A stretch of 64,000 nt of DNA from Vibrio sp. 14G-20 (GCF_026241515.1 NZ_JAPHPW010000011.1:62001-126000); one strand, 5' to 3'; positions 18,421 to 26,970 are shown, counted from the first letter of the stretch. Notes: generated from the letters alone by a model not told the origin. Numbers and translations are program-made.

Positions 18421-18529
18421 GTATTTGTTTGTCGTCCATGTGAAGCGGTCAGCGAATCGGACTGATAGCTATTTAGCGAGATTGTTTGCTAAGTAGCTAT
18501 CGCCAAAGAGCGACCGTTCGAGCTCGCTA

Positions 18530-20506
18530 TTAGCGAACGATGAGCATGATCTCTTCTGGAGTCATTGGCTTATCGAAGTAGCTCATGAATTGACCGAAGC
18601 CTTTGATGTCGCCGTTCGAGAACTTGAATGCACCAGACTGTAGGTTGGTACCAATCACTTGTTGAGCATTTGGACCTGCAATCAAGATTTGGTTCAGTAC
18701 TGCACGAGTGGTGTCGATTTGAACGTCTGCGCCTTTCACTATTTCTTCGTGTAACTGAGCAATACCGTTACGGATTTCGATAGTGAATGCTTCGTTCGTA
18801 TCAGAGAAGTTGTACGTTAGCATCATGTTTACGTCTAACGAGTTTTCTGCGATAAGCGTTGAAGTCATCATGTCGAAGATCTGCTTGCTTGGTAGCGCGG
18901 TAAGAACGTCAACAGAAGCGAAGCTGATCATGTTAGAGAAGTCACGTTTGTTCTCTAGTTCAGCCGCCGCGTTAAGCGCCCAGTTACGCCAGTTGATGTT
19001 CACTTGGTCTGCAGCCCATGCTTTGTAAGCTTGTGCTTTCATCTCGCGAGCTTCCATATCTTGCTTGTTTACCGTGATTGGGTAAGAAAGAATTTCTGCT
19101 GCAAATGTGTAGTTCTCAGCCTTAATTGCTGCTTGTGCAGTAGTAAGGATGTTGTCACGACCGCCCATGATCTCTACGAATGCTTTAGCGCGTTGCTCGT
19201 AAGCCATTGGCTCTAGCTGCCATGGATCCGCTTCGAAGAAACCGTTGTAACCTACGTAAATCTGACGCACAGCGTGTGCAACAGTACCGTAGTGCTCACC
19301 TAACCAAGGGTGTTCTGCAAGGTGCTTAGGAAGTTTAACTACTTCAACTAGCTCGTCTGGCGTCATACCTTTGTTCATGTAACGGATAGTTTGGTCATGA
19401 GTGTATTGAATCGCATCACGGTAAGCCGTTAGTACGTCAGCTACCGCTTCTTTACCTTCAACAGGACGACCGTGAGAGTTAATCATGATCTCTGTGTCGA
19501 ACTTACGCATTACGTCGATGCCCTTGAACCACATTGATGGGTCACGGAATTTAGTACCACGGATAGTGTGAAGGTTAGGGAAGTTCTCACCTTGAAGTAC
19601 TTCAGCCGCGTGCAGGATTTTTTGATCTGGGAAGTAAACCACTAACTCATCTTTAGTTTCAGATGGCACGTTCTCGATGTGCATTTTCACGCCAGCAATT
19701 TCGATTTCGATGTGGCTTTGGCTTGGTACAAGCAGGTTTGGTTCAATGAACGAGATAGCACCTTGCATGAAGCGAGGGCCAAGGCCGTCGTTTACTGTGC
19801 CGTGCTCACCTTCTTCTACGTGCTTAGCACCTGTGTAAGAAGTACGGTGACCAAATAGAGTACCTAGGTTTGAAGACCAGTTAGCCACAGCAGCGGTTAG
19901 GCCTTCTTCAGCGATGATTTTTACTTCACCTGATGCCACTTCTTCGTCAGTAACCCACGCACGCACACCAGAGATGTGGTCGATGTGGTTGTGAGAGTAG
20001 ATGATTGCTTTAACCGGCTTGTCGGTGATTTGACGGAACTGCTCTTTAACCGATTGAGCCATTTCTACCGACTCGCCTGGATCTACAATGATGATGCCGT
20101 CCGTGCCTTCAATCATGACGGGTGTATCTAGACCGAAACCGTAACCAAGATAAACGTTGTCATCCACTTTGATGATTGCTTGGTCCATTTTACGACCATG
20201 CTTGGTGAGGATTGGGTGAACATGGTCAGACTCAGCAGTGTAAGCTAGAGAATCGCCTGTTTTAGAAACAACTTGAATACGTTCGCCTTTGCCCCAGAAC
20301 ATGTTTGATTTGTGTTCGAATAGAACCTCGCTCTTGTAGCGAGCATCAAGGTCAATGTTTTGGTATTGCACAGCATTTGCCGTCTGAAGTTCTTGGCCGA
20401 CTTTCGATGTCGCTTCTACAGTTGGAGTTGCAGATGCAAAACCAGAAGCAAGTAGAGCGCTCGCGATAGCAACAGGAAGCGCCATTTTTTTGAATGTATT
20501 AGTCAT
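18530..20506 (-). CDS. Secreted linear alkylsulfatase (SdsA/YjcS family)
   Basis: A 658-residue protein with a signal peptide cleaved near ASA-TPT. It has a metallo-beta-lactamase domain with the binuclear zinc motif HNHIDH at residues 172-177 and a later metal-region segment 'HAAEVLQGENFPNLHTIRG', then a dimerisation domain, then a C-terminal SCP2-like domain that binds hydrophobic tails. Relatives cleave primary alkyl sulfates such as dodecyl sulfate to alcohol and sulfate. Length agrees with SdsA1. The upstream region carries an FNR-type box and an ATCG-N6-CGAT dyad shared with its neighbours. Hydrolysis is expected in the periplasm. Confidence 0.9.
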   Translation of the reverse strand: MTNTFKKMALPVAIASALLASGFASATPTVEATSKVGQELQTANAVQYQNIDLDARYKSEVLFEHKSNMFWGKGERIQVVSKTGDSLAYTAESDHVHPILTKHGRKMDQAIIKVDDNVYLGYGFGLDTPVMIEGTDGIIIVDPGESVEMAQSVKEQFRQITDKPVKAIIYSHNHIDHISGVRAWVTDEEVASGEVKIIAEEGLTAAVANWSSNLGTLFGHRTSYTGAKHVEEGEHGTVNDGLGPRFMQGAISFIEPNLLVPSQSHIEIEIAGVKMHIENVPSETKDELVVYFPDQKILHAAEVLQGENFPNLHTIRGTKFRDPSMWFKGIDVMRKFDTEIMINSHGRPVEGKEAVADVLTAYRDAIQYTHDQTIRYMNKGMTPDELVEVVKLPKHLAEHPWLGEHYGTVAHAVRQIYVGYNGFFEADPWQLEPMAYEQRAKAFVEIMGGRDNILTTAQAAIKAENYTFAAEILSYPITVNKQDMEAREMKAQAYKAWAADQVNINWRNWALNAAAELENKRDFSNMISFASVDVLTALPSKQIFDMMTSTLIAENSLDVNMMLTYNFSDTNEAFTIEIRNGIAQLHEEIVKGADVQIDTTRAVLNQILIAGPNAQQVIGTNLQSGAFKFSNGDIKGFGQFMSYFDKPMTPEEIMLIVR

Positions 20507-20604
20507 GGTCGTGACCTTATATTTGGATACAGGAATTGGATTGCTTGAGCCAAATGATAGAGGTGGGGGAGCTCGCTATCTACGCGCTAATAAGATTTCA
20601 ATTC

Positions 20605-20618
20605 ATCGTTTTTCCGAT
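20605..20618. promoter_or_regulatory. ATCG-N6-CGAT dyad, site A (alkylsulfatase promoter)
   Basis: ATCGTTTTTCCGAT, extended to 6-bp arms as TCATCG-N6-CGATGA (20603-20620). It lies 99 bp before the alkylsulfatase start. Four similar dyads stand before the other units of this cluster, which suggests a common regulator. Confidence 0.6.
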
Positions 20619-20654
20619 GATTTACTTGACTAATAATTGTATTGGCGATTTATC

Positions 20655-20668
20655 TTGATCTAAATCAA
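20655..20668. promoter_or_regulatory. FNR-type box upstream of alkylsulfatase
   Basis: TTGATCTAAATCAA matches the FNR consensus TTGAT-N4-ATCAA at all ten fixed bases. It is about 150 bp before the alkylsulfatase start, in a position where activation or repression are both possible. Confidence 0.6.
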
Positions 20669-20694
20669 TTCGTAAATGAGCTTGCAGCAGATAC

Positions 20695-20723
20695 AAAAAT
20701 GCCCCGAAATTCGGGGGCATTTG
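20695..20723 (-). terminator. Terminator of the HlyD-type gene
   Basis: Hairpin ATGCCCCCGAA / TTCGGGGCAT followed on the minus strand by TTTTTG. It ends the two-gene unit 22405-20835 and separates it from the alkylsulfatase promoter. Confidence 0.8.
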
Positions 20724-20834
20724 TTTTGAAATTAGTCGCTGGTTCATGAGCGGCTGTTATACGAGTGAGTAACAGTTACATCATTGAATGCTTAAGCGCT
20801 TACCAAGAACTTAAGTATTAATAAGCCGCTAGTA

Positions 20835-21824
20835 TTACCAAGCACCTAGGTATGATTTGTAAGATTGTAGGCGAACCGTTGCTGCGCCAATCACGTCAAT
20901 GAAGCCCCAGAACGGATGTGGCTTCTCAGCCGAGATCCAAGCCGCACCAGTTGAACCAATAGGGATGTTGTAACCTTCTGGTTCGATGATCTCAAGTACG
21001 ATAGTACGACCTAAACCATTGCCATTTCTTACTACGTGTTGACCGACACTTTGTGGCCCCTGAAGTGGAGAAATGCTCGACTCACCAGTACCGGCATTAA
21101 AGCTGTGTACTTTTGCTCGGAACACGTGACCTGGGTATGCGTCAACGAAGAACTCAGCGAAGTCTCCTACTTGAACATAGCCATAAGTTTGGTCTGAAAT
21201 GCGCATCTCAAGGAATTTTTTGCTGGTGTTGTAGAGGTGCATGTTACCCATGACAGAGCCTTCAGCAATGTTCACTATCGAGACCTGACCGTCAAATTCA
21301 GCTCTAATGGTTTTCTTTTCTTGCGCCCAATTTACTTTTTGTAAATCGGCTTTTAACGACACAAGTTCAGCGTGCAGCACTCGAAGATCAGAGTCGTACT
21401 TTTCTACGTCACGCATATTGAAGATTTCAGGTGACGTTTCAGCACGCTCTAAGTCGCGATTCATTTGCTTGATCTCTTCTTCTTTCTGAACAATTGAAGA
21501 TTCGATCTTTGCTTTGTCTGCGGCAGAATCGATGTCGACGAGCGTGTAGATTATGTCGCCTTCTTTAACCATTTGGTTGTGCTCAACAAGTACTTGGTCG
21601 ATCTGCTGGCCAAAGATTGGTGACATCACCGCGTGTGGTGCTTTCACTGTGGTTGAGTTGGTTAAATCAACGGGTGCCCACAAGCGAGAGATTACCGCTA
21701 ATACCGCAAGAATCGTTACACCGCCAATGGCAGCCCAGGTATAGTTTTTGAAGTTCTTCTTAAGTGCGCCTGTCGCAAACAGTGACCATACAATTAGGAT
21801 GTATGGAATCATCATCTCTTTCAT
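20835..21824 (-). CDS. HlyD family membrane fusion protein
   Basis: A 329-residue inner-membrane adaptor. A hydrophobic start and a second segment (AAIGGVTILAVLAVISRLW, about 32-50) precede the biotinyl-lipoyl half 'MSPIFGQQIDQVLVEHNQMVKEGDIIYTL', a coiled coil (about 105-165) and the second half 'IRAEFDGQVSIVNIAEGSVMG'. It resembles E. coli YibH more than an efflux adaptor. Its ATG overlaps the stop of the upstream gene (TAATG), so the two are translationally coupled. The transported substrate is unknown; a role with amphipathic compounds is inference from neighbours. Confidence 0.85.
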   Translation of the reverse strand: MKEMMIPYILIVWSLFATGALKKNFKNYTWAAIGGVTILAVLAVISRLWAPVDLTNSTTVKAPHAVMSPIFGQQIDQVLVEHNQMVKEGDIIYTLVDIDSAADKAKIESSIVQKEEEIKQMNRDLERAETSPEIFNMRDVEKYDSDLRVLHAELVSLKADLQKVNWAQEKKTIRAEFDGQVSIVNIAEGSVMGNMHLYNTSKKFLEMRISDQTYGYVQVGDFAEFFVDAYPGHVFRAKVHSFNAGTGESSISPLQGPQSVGQHVVRNGNGLGRTIVLEIIEPEGYNIPIGSTGAAWISAEKPHPFWGFIDVIGAATVRLQSYKSYLGAW

Positions 21825-22405
21825 TATGCGACCTCTTTTTCTGTAGGGGATGGTTTTGTTGGAGCCTTTTCTTTTGAAGATGGCTCTGTTACTGATTGTT
21901 TAGGTGATACTTGGGCTGCGGCAGTCTCTGTATTGGTCGCGTCTTGTTTAGGCTGTACACCACGGCGAATTACATCACTCAGTGATTGACCAATATGTTT
22001 CCAGTTCGCCAATGCGATAACCAAAGCGATAACCCAGAATGTTTTGCTGATGAAGAGTCCGCAAAGTGACAGTGCAAACACGATTTGAACGTGAGCGCTT
22101 TTGTGCTCTTTTGCTTTATGCACACCCAGTTCATGCAACTGCCACATGCCGTAAACACCGGCTAATACCACAGCAATGGTCACTGAGAACAAGTAACCAG
22201 AGAAGGACTCCATCTGGAAGAAGTTCATCATCATTTCATTGGGATGATTGTTGAATTGAGACATGTCGATGTCTTTAGAATGGATAGTGCCTAATGGTGC
22301 AAGAGCCCATGCACCAGCAAACATCACTGCCATAAACAGGCAGAATTTAATCAAGACCATCACGACGGCCCAGATTTTCTGGAAAACGATTTTAATAAAG
22401 TTCAT
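21824..22405 (-). CDS. Inner membrane protein coupled to the HlyD-type protein
   Basis: A 193-residue protein with an N-terminal helix (about 12-38), two or three further helices (about 70-90, 105-140) and a long C-terminal tail rich in Thr, Ala, Pro, Lys and Glu (TEPSSKEKAPTKPSPTEKE) that looks disordered and cytoplasmic. Its stop overlaps the start of the HlyD-type gene. Such pairs (compare YibI-YibH) are conserved, but no biochemical role is known to me. Confidence 0.7.
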   Translation of the reverse strand: MNFIKIVFQKIWAVVMVLIKFCLFMAVMFAGAWALAPLGTIHSKDIDMSQFNNHPNEMMMNFFQMESFSGYLFSVTIAVVLAGVYGMWQLHELGVHKAKEHKSAHVQIVFALSLCGLFISKTFWVIALVIALANWKHIGQSLSDVIRRGVQPKQDATNTETAAAQVSPKQSVTEPSSKEKAPTKPSPTEKEVA

Positions 22406-22854
22406 ATCTCAACCTACATCAATAAGAAGAGAGAATTTGCAGCCTAGAAGTTTAACTTTTAATGACATCTTAAAAAGTAGATGTCTATTATGTAGATAGA
22501 TTGGTGCGCATAATAAACAAAAGTAATAGATGGTATTTAAAGTGATACTACTCAGTCCAGACAACCGATTCTCGGTATCAAGAAGCGAATATGCTTCCCT
22601 ACAAACCAATTCTTATTGTTAGCCTGAAACGCAGGTTGAATGACGATGCACTGTCGAACGAAATATTAGGCTCGTTCTTTTAGCTATTGTCTTCTTTACG
22701 TGTAATACCTCGTCTGTCGAGGGGATCTTCCATGGCAATTGACATAGTGTTGTAAAACATTTGTCAGCATTCTGTTTGGGCTAAGAATTGATTTGTTAGC
22801 AGGATAATAGGAAGAGTTTTGAGCAGTATCTACCCAGAATTACGATTTGATAAT

Positions 22855-22868
22855 ATCGTAATTACGAT
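22855..22868. promoter_or_regulatory. ATCG-N6-CGAT dyad, site B1
   Basis: ATCGTAATTACGAT is a perfect 14-bp palindrome. A further TACGAT half-site lies to its left (22841-22846). It is upstream of the HlyD-type unit and beyond the terminator of the preceding gene. Confidence 0.65.
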
Positions 22869-22883
22869 TAGTAGTTATAACTC

Positions 22884-22903
22884 TAAATCGGTAGGTCGAT
22901 TTA
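22884..22903. promoter_or_regulatory. ATCG-N6-CGAT dyad, site B2
   Basis: TAAATCG-GTAGGT-CGATTTA has 7-bp perfect arms and begins the ATCG core 32 bp after that of site B1, three helical turns, so two dimers could bind on one face of the DNA. Confidence 0.6.
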
Positions 22904-22980
22904 TTTGAAAAGGCTCATATACAGATAGAAAACATTGTTCATTAACTTGGTTTGGATCATAGAAGTCGATGAAAAGTGCT

Positions 22981-23021
22981 AAAAAGACTGGCCTAAAATA
23001 TTAAATAAATTAGACCAGCCT
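22981..23021 (-). terminator. Terminator of the beta-barrel protein gene
   Basis: On the minus strand, GGCTGGTCTAA and TTAGGCCAGTC pair (one G-T wobble) around an AT-rich loop, followed by TTTTT. It lies 20 bp after the stop at 23041. Confidence 0.7.
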
Positions 23022-23040
23022 GTAGGGGGATTTTAATCGA

Positions 23041-23952
23041 TTATTTGAACGGGTTTAATGTAACAGGAGCAATAAAGAATTTCAGGTTCCAATCTGGTGC
23101 ATATGGCACATACTCAGCTGGATTGGTTGTATTAACATTTGCGTCTGGTTTCATTACGTAATATTGAAGTTCTACACCCCAACGAACTGGCATTGGCCCA
23201 ACCTTAAACATATCGATATAGCCTAGTCCGACAGGTACAGTAAATTGGTCGGAACCATCTTTTGTCCAATCAATTTGAATATTAGGTGTCATACCAATTA
23301 ACGCGGTGTTGCTGACACGATAGTTTAAGAAATACTGGATGTCCGCTTGATTAGTTGACTCAGTAACGCTGTCACTGCCGCCCACGTCCCACCATTGCTG
23401 AGCTAAGAAACCAACGTTCCAGCTTTCAATACTGGTTGGGTTACCTGTTTCTTTACCAAGGCGAGCGACCATTGCTGCAGGGCCGACTTGCCACTTGTCT
23501 TGCGTTAAACCATCAGTACCTGTTGGCATGATCATCGTTGGACCAACACCCCAAATCCACCCATCATCACGGTTAGGGGCTGCCATTGATAGAAAGACAG
23601 TGTCTCCCATACCGTTTGTACGTCCTTCAAAGAAGTCACCGTTTTCACGATCGCCTGGTGAACTGTAGTGGTTGGCAACCAAACGGTTCACCAAGTTCCA
23701 TTCACCATCCATGATAGGTACAGGCATTACTGGTTGAAAGCTGAAGCGGTTTTGCATCTCATGGTGACCATCTTCTTTTTCTAGGAAAGTATAATCATTT
23801 TGAGTAATTAGCATCCATACATCTGATACTGGGTTTGCTGATTTTTTTGCCGCTTCTTGTACTGATAATTTTTCTTGTGCACTTGCTGTTGTTGAAAGTA
23901 ATGCTGCTGCAGTAATGGCAACAGAAAGGAAATTCTTTTTAATTTTAAGCAT
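23041..23952 (-). CDS. Outer membrane beta-barrel-like protein (phenol-degradation MetA-like)
   Basis: About 303 residues with a signal peptide (SVAITAAALLSTTASA-Q). The mature part has alternating aromatic strands (WNVGFLAQQWWDVGG; FLNYRVSNTALIGMTPNIQIDW) and ends in a short 'FFIAPVTLNPFK' strand, like small transporter-type barrels annotated as 'MetA-pathway of phenol degradation'. I chose ATG 23952 because an AAGAG site precedes it and the signal peptide then begins MLKIKK; a GTG at 23988 is possible. It may let hydrophobic substrates or products through the outer membrane; this is inference from context. Confidence 0.65.
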   Translation of the reverse strand: MLKIKKNFLSVAITAAALLSTTASAQEKLSVQEAAKKSANPVSDVWMLITQNDYTFLEKEDGHHEMQNRFSFQPVMPVPIMDGEWNLVNRLVANHYSSPGDRENGDFFEGRTNGMGDTVFLSMAAPNRDDGWIWGVGPTMIMPTGTDGLTQDKWQVGPAAMVARLGKETGNPTSIESWNVGFLAQQWWDVGGSDSVTESTNQADIQYFLNYRVSNTALIGMTPNIQIDWTKDGSDQFTVPVGLGYIDMFKVGPMPVRWGVELQYYVMKPDANVNTTNPAEYVPYAPDWNLKFFIAPVTLNPFK

Positions 23953-24502
23953 ATCTATACTCTTAGTCATAACTTGTTTGGCATTCACTTCATCTTCACA
24001 GTCATGAAGTGCTTATTCGTTGGTGAGAAATATAGAAGATGTGAATAATATGAATCTACGTAATATTTCGTTTTGTAATCATCGCAAATACGATAGCTAA
24101 TGATCTTTATTCATTAGTAGTGAGTTTTATAAAAATAAAGGGCTGCTTTTTGAACTAATGTGCTTGTCGTTCTTTAGGAAAATAGCGAGCGGAGAAAGCG
24201 TTCCTCCAAACCTCTTCATTAGGCTGAATAAGGGCTGAAGCCTAAAACGCTCGAAAATTAATAGGTTTAGTTGAAAGAACAGTGTTTTGTGAAATGCACA
24301 ATTTTCAGCCTGCGCTGTGAAAAAGACAAAGAGCTTTACTAAGTAGCTGAAAGCGGCTGTGAAACAGTGTCACGAAAAATGAGACAATAACCCCTTGTTT
24401 GTTGGGTTTATTAGGTTGATAATCAATGTAAATCAAAACGGCGATAAATGACTTGTCGATTGAGAGCAGAAAGAAAATTAATTGAAATGCTTAGCCCAAA
24501 TA
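23953..24502. other. Promoter region of the beta-barrel gene
   Basis: About 550 bp without a credible gene. It carries the ATCG-N6-CGAT dyad at 24081-24094 and a partial FNR-like sequence TCAATGTAAATCAA at 24423-24436 (8 of 10 fixed bases). Nothing else stands out. Confidence 0.5.
24081..24094. promoter_or_regulatory. ATCG-N6-CGAT dyad, site C
   Basis: ATCGCAAATACGAT, differing from the consensus ATCGTAWWTACGAT in one base. It lies 129 bp before the start of the beta-barrel gene at 23952. Confidence 0.6.
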
Positions 24503-24533
24503 AAAAAGCTTAGTGCGTAGGGCACTAAGCTTA
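24503..24533 (-). terminator. Terminator of the FadL-type gene
   Basis: Stem AAGCTTAGTGC / GCACTAAGCTT with loop CCTAC, followed on the minus strand by TTTTA. It lies about 95 bp after the fadL-type stop. Confidence 0.85.
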
Positions 24534-24626
24534 ATATTTAGTTAAAAATTTCAGGTAAGTAATATAGATTTAGCCAGATGACTAAATTTAATTCTTATTT
24601 GAGTTAGTGTTGTTCAGGGCTGAATG

Positions 24627-25877
24627 TTACTTGAAGCGATAGTTCACTTGTAAGCCAAAGTAGTGTGCATAACTCTTGTATTGACCGTTAAGGTTACCTA
24701 GCGAAGGTGCAAGGTCGAGAGTGTAATCAATGTTTGGTGTACCTAAGTCGATGTAGTCGTAGTAACCACGTACTTGCCAGCTGTCGTTTACTTGATAGGT
24801 CGCACCGACTCCATAGCGCCAAATGTCGCTTACCGGGAGGTCCATGTATACCTTTGTCGGATCATCTTGCGGTGAGGTTTCGTAACTCACTCCGGTTTCT
24901 AATCGCCATTGTTCATTAAGTTGGTAGTGTGTACCGATCGCGAAATTCCATACATCATCAAAATCACGTTGAACGATTTCAATTGGTGCATTGTTCAGGT
25001 CGAGCGTTAGGTCTGTCCAAGTTGATAAGTCATACCAAGTCACACTCCAAAGCATGTCCCACTGCGGATTAACGGCATGAACACCACTTGCTTGAACGTG
25101 TTGTGGCATGAAGAAATCTAATCCAACATCCATGTTGACGATATTGCCTCTGAATCCTGGCTGCGTTGTTTTTACATCGCCTTCACCGTAGTGAGCGATT
25201 TCAGAGCGATAAATCAAACCGATACGATGTGCTTCGTTGAATTTGTAAAAGGCACTGAGTGTATAACCTACGTTAAAATCGTCGGCATTGGCCTCAAGCT
25301 TGCCCTCTCCAATCGTTGGGAGAACTCCCGGAAAGACATCGAGTTCACCATTTGCTGAGAAGTATTCCAGATTGATGGCAGCACCAACAGCAAACTTGTC
25401 AGTTACTTTGTACGATATAGCTGGTGCAATTTGTACGGTAATAAACTCCACGTTTTCTAATAGATTACCACCGTGGAAATTGTCACCATAATCAACGCCG
25501 GAACCACCCTGTGATGCAACTGAAAGGCCTGCGTGGAATTTATCGTTGATTGGTGTGACAAAGTAGAAACTGCCTGCTGGGGTTGTTGTCCCGCCATCTG
25601 CGTTCTCCCCATTTGAAAATGCGGGGCCTGTTGAACCTTGATCAGCGTAATCAAATGTCGTGTCTAAAATAGAAGCATTTACTGTAACGTTGGTTTCTTT
25701 TAGTTGAGACATGCCGGCCGGATTAGTCCAAGCTGTTAACGCACTCTCTGCTAGAGCTGCGGTACCAGCTCCTGCAGTACTTGCGTTCAATGAACCTAAT
25801 TCAGGAAGCAATGGGCCAGCCGCCATTGCATGAGTTGAAAGCGTTGACACTACAATGGCAAGTGCGTGTTTTTTCAT
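24627..25877 (-). CDS. FadL-family outer membrane transporter
   Basis: A 416-residue porin of the FadL/OmpP1/TodX family. After the signal peptide (ending HAMA-A) it has the family hatch sequence 'GSLNASTAGAGTAALAESALTAWTNPAGM' including the conserved NPA(G/A) motif, and a C-terminal barrel strand ending in YRFK. FadL proteins take up hydrophobic molecules such as long-chain fatty acids or aromatics by lateral diffusion. Here it may admit alkyl sulfates or alcohols for the neighbouring alkylsulfatase. It is divergent from the LysR regulator with an ATCG-N6-CGAT dyad in between. Confidence 0.9.
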   Translation of the reverse strand: MKKHALAIVVSTLSTHAMAAGPLLPELGSLNASTAGAGTAALAESALTAWTNPAGMSQLKETNVTVNASILDTTFDYADQGSTGPAFSNGENADGGTTTPAGSFYFVTPINDKFHAGLSVASQGGSGVDYGDNFHGGNLLENVEFITVQIAPAISYKVTDKFAVGAAINLEYFSANGELDVFPGVLPTIGEGKLEANADDFNVGYTLSAFYKFNEAHRIGLIYRSEIAHYGEGDVKTTQPGFRGNIVNMDVGLDFFMPQHVQASGVHAVNPQWDMLWSVTWYDLSTWTDLTLDLNNAPIEIVQRDFDDVWNFAIGTHYQLNEQWRLETGVSYETSPQDDPTKVYMDLPVSDIWRYGVGATYQVNDSWQVRGYYDYIDLGTPNIDYTLDLAPSLGNLNGQYKSYAHYFGLQVNYRFK

Positions 25878-25967
25878 GGAATAGAACCTATTTTGGGAGC
25901 AGTTTTTAGGGCGCTGATAGTAGTCTCACAAATTGGGTCGAAAAATAGCGAATTAACATTTCATAGT

Positions 25968-25981
25968 ATCGTATTTACGAT
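25968..25981. promoter_or_regulatory. ATCG-N6-CGAT dyad, site D (fadL-lysR intergenic)
   Basis: ATCGTATTTACGAT, with one more paired base on each side (T at 25967 and A at 25982) giving 7-bp arms TATCGTA / TACGATA. It stands 91 bp before the fadL-type start and 54 bp before the lysR-type start, so it can serve both. Confidence 0.65.
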
Positions 25982-26034
25982 AGGATAAGATTTGTAGATA
26001 CACAAAAGTACTATCCAGAATAAAGGCATGATCT

Positions 26035-26970
26035 ATGAGCAACGACATCCCCAACTTTAATCTACTTGCCGTGTTTTCTGCGGTGATGGAGCAGGGCAGT
26101 TTAAGTAAAGCTGCGGATCAACTCAGTACTAATCAATCGACCATCAGTACCGCGTTAGCTCGCCTAAAGAAAGAGATTGGCCAAGAGCTTTTTGTTCGTA
26201 AAGGCAGAGGTGTTGCGCCTACGTCTTATGCGCAAAGCTTGTATGAACAAATTAAAGCGCCGATCAATGAACTCAATGGCGTCTTTCAGTCGATGGCGAA
26301 TTTTGATGAGCAATCCTCTGAGCGTAAGTTTGTGATCTCTGCGCCTGAGCACTTACAGTGGGTATTACTCAATAGTTTCGCGGCGCTTCCCAACCAAAAT
26401 TTGTCGTTAGAAGTGTTTGATCAACCAGACAGTGATGAGCGCATTTACGAAGATCTTTTGACGCAAGAGTTCGATGCGATGATCGATATTGTGGTGCCTG
26501 AACACCCAAGTATCGTCAGTGAAACACTTTATGAAGGCGAGTTTGTGATCGTGTGTCGATCTGATCACCCACGAATCCAAGGTGAAATCAGCGAAGCTCA
26601 GTTCCTGAGTGAAAAGCATGCTGTATTAGACAGAACACGACGCAAAGTTCGCAGTTTAAATCACTACACTTCTTTGGATCTGTCCCAACGTAAAATCGTA
26701 TTTCATGGGCGTTCACTGTTCAGTAATATCTTGCTGTGTAGCCAATCCGATTACATCACTGTGGTGCCTTTATCTATGGCCGTGCAGTTCCAAGAAAAGT
26801 TAAGTTTGCAGCTGTTCAAGCCACCCTTTGAATATCAGCCGATGTCTCATTACCTGATTTGGTTGAAGAAGCAGAACAGCGACCCTGCTCATAAATGGTT
26901 CAGAGAACAAGTCATCAGTACATCAGACTCAATGTCGAAGGCGCTTAAAGATAGGCGTTTGCGGTTTTAA
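26035..26970 (+). CDS. LysR family regulator, candidate master of the alkylsulfatase cluster
   Basis: A 311-residue regulator with the LysR helix-turn-helix 'AVMEQGSLSKAADQLSTNQSTISTALARLKKEIGQELFVRKGRG' at residues 15-60 in the LeuO/NodD-like style, followed by an effector domain. It is the only regulator inside the 18.5-27 kb cluster and is divergent from the FadL gene, so it is the first candidate to read the shared ATCG-N6-CGAT sites. That link is inference; LysR sites are usually T-N11-A and these dyads have even length. Confidence 0.85.
   Translation: MSNDIPNFNLLAVFSAVMEQGSLSKAADQLSTNQSTISTALARLKKEIGQELFVRKGRGVAPTSYAQSLYEQIKAPINELNGVFQSMANFDEQSSERKFVISAPEHLQWVLLNSFAALPNQNLSLEVFDQPDSDERIYEDLLTQEFDAMIDIVVPEHPSIVSETLYEGEFVIVCRSDHPRIQGEISEAQFLSEKHAVLDRTRRKVRSLNHYTSLDLSQRKIVFHGRSLFSNILLCSQSDYITVVPLSMAVQFQEKLSLQLFKPPFEYQPMSHYLIWLKKQNSDPAHKWFREQVISTSDSMSKALKDRRLRF

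Larger units (their letters stand above)
22406..22980. other. Long leader/promoter region, no gene accepted
   Basis: Roughly 570 bp upstream of the 22405 gene. It holds two ATCG-N6-CGAT dyads (annotated separately) and a small hairpin CCTCG-TCTGT-CGAGG at 22708-22722 without a T-tail. A 66-codon minus-strand frame (22409-22609) is Cys/Leu-rich, has no ribosome-binding site and is not accepted. The dyads lie 450-500 bp from the start codon, so the transcript may have a long leader. Confidence 0.5.

Noticed and set aside
22409..22609. Minus-strand 66-codon frame upstream of the 22405 gene
   Set aside because: Cys/Leu/Tyr-rich without motif or ribosome-binding site; probably chance, though a transcript here should be checked.
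24423..24436. FNR-like TCAATGTAAATCAA
   Set aside because: Only 8 of 10 fixed bases and about 470 bp from the nearest downstream start.
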